DNA from: Candidatus Lutibacillus vidarii
Lineage (GTDB): Bacteria; Actinomycetota; Actinomycetes; Actinomycetales; Dermatophilaceae
Length of the DNA stretch: 64,000 nt
Assembly: GCA_016717165.1 (NCBI GenBank)
Contig: JADKGA010000004.1
Span: 310,001 to 374,000 of the forward strand
Direction of reading: 5' to 3'
Shown: piece after piece, positions 58,089 to 64,000 of the stretch
Position numbering within the stretch: position 1 is the first letter of the stretch
Layout of the letters: each line of letters begins with the position of its first letter
Made by a program: the position numbers and the translations under genes
The notes under the pieces: generated by a model
What the model was told of the DNA's origin: nothing
Database searches by the model: none
What the model saw: only the letters and a program-made list of their open reading frames with translations

Positions 58089-60259
58089 CCCGCGACCAGG
58101 GGGACAGCTGGCTCGACCGCGCGAAGATGCGCGTTGTCGCGCTCACCATCGTCACCGGCGGGGCGCTCTTGGCCAACTCGTCGACCCTGCACGTCACGTC
58201 GGGGCCGCTGTGGCCCACCGCCCTCGGGTTGCTCATCACCGTCGGTGCCGCACTGCGGGTCATCATCGAGGCCTTCCGGCCCGGGGGTCAGCTGAGCGCT
58301 ACGCGTTGGCTGGCCTATGGTGCGCTTGCGACGAACGTCGTCCTGGTCATCTGGGGAGCACCGCAGACTCCGAAAGATGCTGCGCCCTGGGCGATACACC
58401 TCACCGTCCTCGGCTTGACCAGCGCCCCCGTCGCCTTCCCCCGCCGGCCGCGAGCTGTGGTCGTGGCCCTGCTCGCCACGACACACCTGCTCTTGCGTTT
58501 GAAGAGCGCCGACGGAGTCGCCCCGGTCCTGGAGACCGTCATCCCCGTCGTCGGCTCACTCGCGATCGGCGCGCTCCTTAGCGCGCTCAACCAGGCGTTC
58601 GCAGCGGCGCGGGAGGCCCAAGAGCAGGTCGCGGCGATCGCGGAGGCGGAGGCGGCCCAACGAGAGCAGGAGCTACAAAGGCAGTGGTGGGACCTCTTGG
58701 TCCACGACCGGGTCTTGGCCGCCCTGCTCATGGGGTCACGCGCCACCACGCTGCGGACGCTGGCGACGGCCCGAGCGCTCGCGGTGGAGGCGCTGGAGGC
58801 CCTGGAAGGTCGATCCGACCGTGAGCTGACGATGGAGTCATTCCCTGAGCGGGTGGTGTCGTTCGGACGGACTGTCGGGGTTGACGTCGAGGCTTCCGCC
58901 GAGGGCGTGGGGACGCCCGATGACGTCCTCGGCGCCATGTGGGGCGCCGTGCAAGAGGCGATACTCAACGTGGCCAAGCATTCCGGCGTTCGTTCCTGCG
59001 TCGTCTCGCTCAAGGGTTCAGCGGAAAGCGCCACGGTCGACGTGACCGACGAGGGCCGTGGCTTCGTTCTCTCCGAGGTACCCGACGAGCGGATTGGGGT
59101 GCGGCGCTCGCTCCCTGGTCATCTGGCGTTGGTGGGTGGTTCCGCAGAGGTGGAGTCGCTTCCCGGGTCGGGCACGAGGGTGCGCCTCGAGTGGAGCCGG
59201 AGCTCGGCCGCACCACATCGGGCAGTCGTTCTCGACCCCGCCCGCCTCATGCCCTACCCCTGGTTGATCCCAGCGTGGGTCACGCTTCATGCCGCTCTTG
59301 GACTACAGCTCACCCACGTGGTCACGTCGTGGCCGGCCGCCATCGCGGGAATGCTGCTCATCGCCCTGGGCTCCGCCTTGGTGGTGCGAAACAGAGTCCG
59401 TCGGTATGCCGCGACAGCGGTGGCATGTCTGCTGTCGGGCCTCGCCTTGTCGGTCAGCGCGGTGACGTCCGCACCCTACTCGGACTTCCGATTGTGGGCG
59501 TGCGGGGCAGTGGCTCCCGCGACCTTGCTCATGGTCATGTCCGGCTCGGTGCGGCTGGCCGGCACACTTGCTATTGGCGGCTTCGCCGTGGTCATCGCGC
59601 TGGTGGGCCATCAAGGTGACGGCTACCTTCGCGGAGCCCTTGAAGCAAGCGGTCAGCTCCCCATCCTGTACGCGATCGGCGTGATCGTGGGACGCTCCTT
59701 CGAGCGCGCGACAAACCGACTGAGATCGGCGAACGATCGCCGGATCGCCCTCATCGCGTCTCGTGAGGCGTCTGCCGCCCGGATGGAGGAGGGCAACCGA
59801 CGGCGAGCCCTCCTCTCCGATACCGCGCTCCCGCTCCTGAGGCAGCTGGTCGCCGAGCCGCTCATCACGCAGGACACGCGCATGGCCTGTCGGGCCGTCG
59901 AGGCAACGACGAGAGACCATCTCCTCGCGTCCGTCATCTTGGACGAGAGGGTGGAACGGGCTGTCGCCGATGCACGTCAGCGCGGGGCGAAAGTGATCCT
60001 GGGAAGTGCTGATCACACCGTGCGCCCTTCCTCGGCCGGGAAGCTGACGGAACTCCGCTCGGCCCTGGTGGCCCTTCTCGAACATGCTGGCGAGGGTTCC
60101 CAGGTACGTGCCCGATGGACTCCTGGGGACCCTCGATGGGTAGGGACCATCGCTGCAGAGCGCCTCAGCCTCGGGGCCACGTGGACCGGTTCCCTCAGCG
60201 GCGCCGCCTCCCACCGATTTGATGTCGACGAGGACACCGTCTGGATGGAGATCCATTAG
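58085..60259 (+). CDS. Long histidine kinase with duplicated layout
   Basis: 724 aa. First half: about five membrane segments to residue 165, a coiled coil, an H-box-like WWDLLVHDRVLAALLMGSRA (His207) and a HATPase domain with GAVQEAILNVAKHSG (N box), TDEGRGF and GSGTRVRLEW. Second half (from about 390): another set of membrane segments, a coiled coil and a region LLSDTALPLLRQLVAEPLIT resembling an H-box region without His, then a degenerate ATPase-like end. It appears to be two kinase units fused, the second without catalytic motifs. GTG start coupled to the regulator. Confidence 0.75.
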   Translation: MTRDQGDSWLDRAKMRVVALTIVTGGALLANSSTLHVTSGPLWPTALGLLITVGAALRVIIEAFRPGGQLSATRWLAYGALATNVVLVIWGAPQTPKDAAPWAIHLTVLGLTSAPVAFPRRPRAVVVALLATTHLLLRLKSADGVAPVLETVIPVVGSLAIGALLSALNQAFAAAREAQEQVAAIAEAEAAQREQELQRQWWDLLVHDRVLAALLMGSRATTLRTLATARALAVEALEALEGRSDRELTMESFPERVVSFGRTVGVDVEASAEGVGTPDDVLGAMWGAVQEAILNVAKHSGVRSCVVSLKGSAESATVDVTDEGRGFVLSEVPDERIGVRRSLPGHLALVGGSAEVESLPGSGTRVRLEWSRSSAAPHRAVVLDPARLMPYPWLIPAWVTLHAALGLQLTHVVTSWPAAIAGMLLIALGSALVVRNRVRRYAATAVACLLSGLALSVSAVTSAPYSDFRLWACGAVAPATLLMVMSGSVRLAGTLAIGGFAVVIALVGHQGDGYLRGALEASGQLPILYAIGVIVGRSFERATNRLRSANDRRIALIASREASAARMEEGNRRRALLSDTALPLLRQLVAEPLITQDTRMACRAVEATTRDHLLASVILDERVERAVADARQRGAKVILGSADHTVRPSSAGKLTELRSALVALLEHAGEGSQVRARWTPGDPRWVGTIAAERLSLGATWTGSLSGAASHRFDVDEDTVWMEIH

Positions 60260-60329
60260 CGCCGACCTCACGCCATGCCTATGCCTCGCCCGAGACCTCG
60301 TAGCCGGTTACGGACAGGAAACACCGGCT

Positions 60330-60785
60330 TCACGCGGGAATGGCTCCCCCCCGGTAGATTCGAGCATCCACGGGCTCTCCATCGCGGAGGAATAGTACGC
60401 GCACCGAGGATCCCGAGCTTGCCTCGAATAGACTCTCGAACACGCTCATCGACTCGCCTCGATCCAAAAGTGCTAGATGGAGTGCCTCTGGCCCAAGGAG
60501 CACGCCCGCCGTCTGAAATGATCCTGGGAATATGAAGGCAACCAGCCCGGTCGTGCCGGACGATATCTGCGCGCATCTCCGCGTGGTGGATAGAACTCCC
60601 TTGAACTCGGCGAGAAACCTCCCCGCTGACTCTAGTTCAGAGTCCGGTCTCGAAACTTGTGGGGCTAGATCAGATATCTCACCGTCAAGAGCCATCCCGA
60701 GTCGATCCAGCATTAGCACGCCGCCGGGCGCGTGAGCGAGAACGGTGGGGAGCGCGGAACGGGGCATGAGAAGTTGCTGCATCAT
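60330..60785 (-). CDS. Small protein coupled to WXG100 fusion, possible immunity
   Basis: A 151-aa protein of no recognised family. The start ATG at 60785 overlaps the stop of the WXG100 fusion gene (ATGA). The visible sequence includes LPTVLAHAPGGVLMLDRLGM, a polar middle and VRVLFLRDGEPVDARIYRGG. A small soluble gene directly coupled after a type VII-exported polymorphic protein is the usual place for an immunity gene; this is inference. Confidence 0.55.
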   Translation of the reverse strand: MMQQLLMPRSALPTVLAHAPGGVLMLDRLGMALDGEISDLAPQVSRPDSELESAGRFLAEFKGVLSTTRRCAQISSGTTGLVAFIFPGSFQTAGVLLGPEALHLALLDRGESMSVFESLFEASSGSSVRVLFLRDGEPVDARIYRGGAIPA

Positions 60786-61687
60786 GACGAGGACCCCGAC
60801 ATCCAGTTCCAAAGATCATGAGCACCTGATGCCATACCCGATGCTATATCTCCGATGGCGGCTGCCGTTTCGTCATACGTCTGGTCCATCTTGTCCGAAA
60901 TCATATAGGCCCACCCCCATCCGCCTTCGTATCGGCTCGCCAAGTCCTGACTCTGTTCCGGAGTCAGCAGCGTCCTGTCCACTCCGAACATCCTCTCGGC
61001 CTGGTAGTCAAGGAGACTGTCCTGAGCCTCATCACTGTACGGAATAGTGGCGTCTACGAATCCTTTGGCAAGGGCTAATGGAATAACCACGGGAGCGCCT
61101 GCCGTACCCGTTACGACGCCTGCGACGCCGAGAGCAACGTCGACAGTTGCGCCCCCGAGCGCGCCTTCGTCACCGCGGTTCACAGCCTCTACGCCGTCGT
61201 AGATGCCAAGTCCTACTCCCGCTACTCCAATCACATTGCCCAGTGCTCCAAATGCAGCAGGGGGCTTGTAACCATCCACGGTTGAGAGGAGTTCCGTGAC
61301 AGAGTGAACGTTACCAGCAATGGTGAACTCGGTACGCCCGTCTTTCCCTAGGGCTGATCCGTGTGGGCTTCCTGGCACCCCGCCGGGTGTGGCACCCGCA
61401 CCGGTCGCCGGTGCTGCGTTTCCACTGCTGGAGTCACGCTGCTCCTTGGCTTGGGCCAGTAGCTTACGCCCCATTGCGTCGAGATCCTGAGCGAGTCGGC
61501 GCACGGCGGCCTCGTCTCTTACCCACTGGTCGAACCAGTGTCGTGACGTGTTGCCTTGCCAGAGCGAGTGACCGTGCTGGATCAGCCGCCCCGCCGCGGA
61601 CCCGACTGAGCCGAGCGAGGCTGACTTGGCGATCATCTGGTGTCCGATGGACTCGACAACATCGACGTCCATCCCGAGCTGTGTCAT
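60782..61687 (-). CDS. WXG100-fused secreted protein, possible membrane toxin
   Basis: 301 aa. The N-terminal 85 residues form a WXG100-like helical hairpin (MTQLGMDVDVVESIGHQMIA; HSLWQGNTSRHWFDQWVRDE, with WQG as the WxG turn) close to that of the calpain fusion next door. A Gly/Ala/Pro linker leads to a C-terminal domain rich in Gly, Ala and Val (FGALGNVIGVAGVGLGIYDG; VDVALGVAGVVTGTAGAPVV) ending in WNWMSGSSS. The hydrophobic stretches could insert in membranes; toxin activity is inferred. Overlaps the possible immunity gene. Confidence 0.7.
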   Translation of the reverse strand: MTQLGMDVDVVESIGHQMIAKSASLGSVGSAAGRLIQHGHSLWQGNTSRHWFDQWVRDEAAVRRLAQDLDAMGRKLLAQAKEQRDSSSGNAAPATGAGATPGGVPGSPHGSALGKDGRTEFTIAGNVHSVTELLSTVDGYKPPAAFGALGNVIGVAGVGLGIYDGVEAVNRGDEGALGGATVDVALGVAGVVTGTAGAPVVIPLALAKGFVDATIPYSDEAQDSLLDYQAERMFGVDRTLLTPEQSQDLASRYEGGWGWAYMISDKMDQTYDETAAAIGDIASGMASGAHDLWNWMSGSSS

Positions 61688-61701
61688 TGCCAGTCCTCTC
61701 G

Positions 61702-62808
61702 CTACCTCTGATACGTGCGTCGATCGATTGAGGTCACTGATTCACAGTTCCTTCGAAACTCAGACTCGGTCAGCCACAATGAGCCCGGTTCTCCAGAGGC
61801 GGCCTCGTCCACTGCCTGCCAAGGGTTAACGACCCTCACCATTAGTTCGGTCTTTCCAGTGGAGGGGTTCAGGCGCTCTTCAACCCTGTCAACCATGTAG
61901 GCGTGATTCGGGTGCATTCCCGCAGTGGTGTGATCGTCTATCGTGCCGACATTAACCGGCCCCTTATCGATCAGAGTTCGGAGATCCTCGAGAGTCGTCG
62001 GCTCGACACTCTTACTGTGGCCCCCGGTGATGTATTCGAATCCCGAACTGTCCCCTGAACTGACACGGTCGCCCTCGATGAGATCATAGTCATAGCCACG
62101 GTGCTGAGCGAGGGCCTTCTCATACAGGGTTACAAAGCTGACCCTACCGGAGGAGTCACGCGCGGAGTCCTCACCGAAGAATGGGCTGAGAGTGACCTCG
62201 ACAGGCTCGCCGTGATCGTACAAGATCACGGTCCACGTCAAGTCTGGATTGTGACGTATATGGTCCCTGATGAATTGTGGATCATCATCGGCAACGGATC
62301 CAAGTGCCGACATGAACCAGCAATCACCGATGTAGCCTTGGCCGACTGCATCCATGGACAAGTCCGCATCGGTCAGCGGGATCGGGACGAACGCGGGCCG
62401 GTTGTGCTTCTCATTTACCTTATTGCCACGGTCGTCTTCTGCTGCGTCTGGCCCGTCCCCGGAGAGCGCCCCGTCGGGAATCTGGTCCAGGTAGAGGGTC
62501 GTCCCATTGCCCTCCGTGGAGTGGTCTGAACCCCCTCCGTCAGCGCTACTAGCGCCGCGCTGTTCAGAAGCTTGGGACAGGAGCGTTTGGCCCATGCTCT
62601 CCAAGTCCGACGCCAGCGTGCGCACAGCCTTCTCGTTGGCTACCCAGTCGCTCAGCCAACGCGCACCATTGGCACCGAACCACAATGAATGCGCGTATTG
62701 AATGAGGCGGGCGGCCGTCAGCTGCACCGAGGTCACGGCGTGCGACTTGTCGATCATCTGATGTCCGATGGACTCGACGGCGTCGACGTCCATCCCAAGT
62801 CGGGGCAT
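61702..62808 (-). CDS. WXG100-calpain fusion protease (T7SS substrate)
   Basis: 368 aa. The N-terminal WXG100-like domain (MPRLGMDVDAVESIGHQMID; SLWFGANGARWLSDWVANEK) is followed by an acidic linker and a calpain-type (C2) protease domain. VGQGYIGDCWFMSALGSVAD has catalytic Cys163, FVTLYEKALAQHRGYDYDLI is a family block, NHAYMVDRVEERLN has catalytic His302 and VVNPWQAVDE has Asn328. All three catalytic residues are present. It is probably exported by the type VII system whose ATPase gene lies just upstream. No dedicated inhibitor gene is apparent beside it. Confidence 0.82.
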   Translation of the reverse strand: MPRLGMDVDAVESIGHQMIDKSHAVTSVQLTAARLIQYAHSLWFGANGARWLSDWVANEKAVRTLASDLESMGQTLLSQASEQRGASSADGGGSDHSTEGNGTTLYLDQIPDGALSGDGPDAAEDDRGNKVNEKHNRPAFVPIPLTDADLSMDAVGQGYIGDCWFMSALGSVADDDPQFIRDHIRHNPDLTWTVILYDHGEPVEVTLSPFFGEDSARDSSGRVSFVTLYEKALAQHRGYDYDLIEGDRVSSGDSSGFEYITGGHSKSVEPTTLEDLRTLIDKGPVNVGTIDDHTTAGMHPNHAYMVDRVEERLNPSTGKTELMVRVVNPWQAVDEAASGEPGSLWLTESEFRRNCESVTSIDRRTYQR

Positions 62809-62903
62809 GTGCCTTCCCTCCTCCTAGCGACCGTGCGAGACGGTGCACCGTGCTCGTTCGAGGGGACGGTCGCGGGCTCGCGGCCCGCGACCGTCCCAGC
62901 GGG

Positions 62904-63176
62904 TCAGTGGCCCGAGACCTGGCGCTGAGCGGACGCGTTGTTCTTGGCGGCCTGGCTCAGACCATCGATGGCGTTCATCGCGTTGTTGAGCGCAGGCTTG
63001 TGCTGCGAGTTCCACCACTCGTGGAACTGACGCGAGTCGTCGCCGTCCCACGCGTGGACAGCAGCGTTGACCAACTGGTCGATCGACTGGATCAGGTGGC
63101 CGAGGTTGCCCGCCTGCGAGTGAAGTCCAGCTGCAACGCGCTCGACCTCATCAACATCCATTCCAAGACGTGCCAT
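62904..63176 (-). CDS. WXG100 family secreted protein
   Basis: 90 aa, usual length, a predicted two-helix hairpin: MARLGMDVDEVERVAAGLHS, then NAAVHAWDGDDSRQFHEWWN where W-D-G is the WxG turn. AGGAG precedes the ATG at 63176. Lies between the EccC-like ATPase gene and the two larger fusions, whose first residues (LGMDVD) are nearly the same, so it may be their export partner. Confidence 0.88.
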   Translation of the reverse strand: MARLGMDVDEVERVAAGLHSQAGNLGHLIQSIDQLVNAAVHAWDGDDSRQFHEWWNSQHKPALNNAMNAIDGLSQAAKNNASAQRQVSGH

Positions 63177-63311
63177 GGTGAACTCCTTCTCGTGTGTGTC
63201 GTTCTCGAACTTCCGTCGGCTGTGCCGCTGGGGCTATCCGTAGCCTTTCGCTGATGCACGTCCGTGTCTCGTCGCCATATCTGGCGACGAAGTCTGTCCC
63301 CCGAAACCAGG

Positions 63312-64000
63312 TCACCGTGGCTCGACCGTTCCGGGGAAAGCGAGATGGCCGAGCTCGGCGCGGCCCGCTCGGAAGAGGAACCCTCGTCCCGGGGGGAAGT
63401 CGGCCTTGTTGAGCCGTAGCGGCAGGCGCACGCCGAAGCCGGCGCCATCGTTCGTGTCGGGTTGCAGGGCGAACCCGACGCGACTGGCGTTTGCTGAGGC
63501 CTCCAGGCCGAAGCTTCGGCTGAAGGATCCCGCTTCGCCGTCCGTCACAACGAAGGCGCCCGCACGCGTGGCACCCTTGATCAGGGTCTCGATCGGCATC
63601 TCAACAAAGGTGCCGGACCAGTCCGCGATCCGGTCGATGACGACCACAACTGGGCTCGTGAGGTCTGCCAACATCATCCCGGTGAGCTCGTCCGCCAAGG
63701 TCTGGGCGTCATCCACGCCGACGGCCTTCTTGGTCCACACAGGGTCCCGCAAGAGAGGTGACCGCCGGTCCAAGGTCAGCAAGTATGCCCGGGCTGACGG
63801 CTGCGTGCGCCGAACCGCAGCGACAATCGTTTGCATGGCGGTCGTCCGTCCGCTGGCCGGGGGACCCATGACGACGAAGGTGCCTTCGGGGAGGATGCTC
63901 AACGGCCCCATAGAGTCGTCGGAGATCCCGATGGGAACACGATCATCGACAGCGAACGGAAGGTCACTGAGCGGAAGGAGCTCGGGGAGGCGAACGATCG
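63312..64000 (-). CDS. FtsK/SpoIIIE-type T7SS ATPase (EccC-like), 3' part
   Basis: The last 229 codons of a gene running off the window edge: LPLSDLPFAVDDRVPIGISD, then FVVMGPPASGRTTAMQTIVA (Walker A), VVVVIDRIADWSG (Walker B) and a C-terminal RGFLFRAGRAELGHLA. This is the layout of the third ATPase domain of EccC, the motor of actinobacterial type VII secretion. The N-terminal domains lie outside. WXG100 genes directly downstream support the call. Confidence 0.8.
   Translation of the reverse strand, partial: IVRLPELLPLSDLPFAVDDRVPIGISDDSMGPLSILPEGTFVVMGPPASGRTTAMQTIVAAVRRTQPSARAYLLTLDRRSPLLRDPVWTKKAVGVDDAQTLADELTGMMLADLTSPVVVVIDRIADWSGTFVEMPIETLIKGATRAGAFVVTDGEAGSFSRSFGLEASANASRVGFALQPDTNDGAGFGVRLPLRLNKADFPPGRGFLFRAGRAELGHLAFPGTVEPR

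Overview
The window is high-GC DNA whose genes look actinobacterial, most likely Micrococcales of the Intrasporangiaceae type (inferred from gene content and protein style, not from a search). It holds dnaB and the rpsF-ssb-rpsR-rplI block, both usually close to oriC. It also carries a NAG/chitobiose catabolic cluster, a myo-inositol regulon and the edge of a type VII secretion locus.

Layout. 1-6.7 kb is accessory and partly decayed. It has a truncated ISL3-type IS sitting in a small conserved gene, a sigma factor / HTH-like protein / ImmA-IrrE protease operon, a TniQ-like fragment abutting a frameshifted Abi_C gene, and RCC1-like and other remnants between two similar CATAAC-containing repeats. 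6.8-10 kb is dnaB with two inteins: a class-3-like mini-intein in the Walker A loop and a class 1 LAGLIDADG intein further on. 10.3-16.1 kb has a DUF2277 gene, six tandem CxxC lipoproteins (DUF6318-like) with a secreted PKD-like protein in three operons, each behind a copy of one leader carrying a DnaA-box-like site, and an AlkD-type glycosylase. 16.1-21.5 kb has palindromic repeats, a sigma/anti-sigma pair, a MATE exporter and a DUF445 protein.

21.5-30.4 kb is a NAG/chitobiose cluster: nagA diverges from a ROK repressor that is followed by an ABC importer (binding protein and two permeases, no ATPase), a GH3 hexosaminidase, a ROK kinase and nagB. Imported sugar would be cut, phosphorylated, deacetylated and deaminated to fructose-6-phosphate. 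30.7-31.7 kb is a second sigma/anti-sigma pair. 31.8-50 kb is an inositol regulon: mmsA, iolB, a Cgl0159-type aldolase, iolC, a GntR regulator (iolR), a transaldolase, iolD, two TIM-barrel isomerase-like genes (one likely iolE), a LacI regulator, a sugar ABC importer, iolG and an SDR. Copies of a TGTCNNNACA-type palindrome lie before most of its transcription units, and a 16-bp palindrome probably serves the LacI protein.

50.2-56.3 kb has a His-rich small protein, a perfect 20-bp terminator stem, rplI, rpsR, ssb, rpsF, a GT87-like membrane protein and a class A PBP. 56.5-60.3 kb has a zinc-ribbon membrane protein, a LuxR response regulator and an unusually long histidine kinase. 60.3-64 kb, visibly lower in GC, has type VII secretion genes: an EccC-like ATPase end, a WXG100 protein, a WXG100-calpain fusion, and a second WXG100 fusion overlapped by a small possible immunity gene.

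Two patterns cross the whole central part. The short motif GTATGNC (either strand) is strikingly frequent between about 6.8 and 56 kb, even where it forces rare TAT or ATA codons. Three families of 68-77 bp palindromic repeats, nine copies in all, each carry it.
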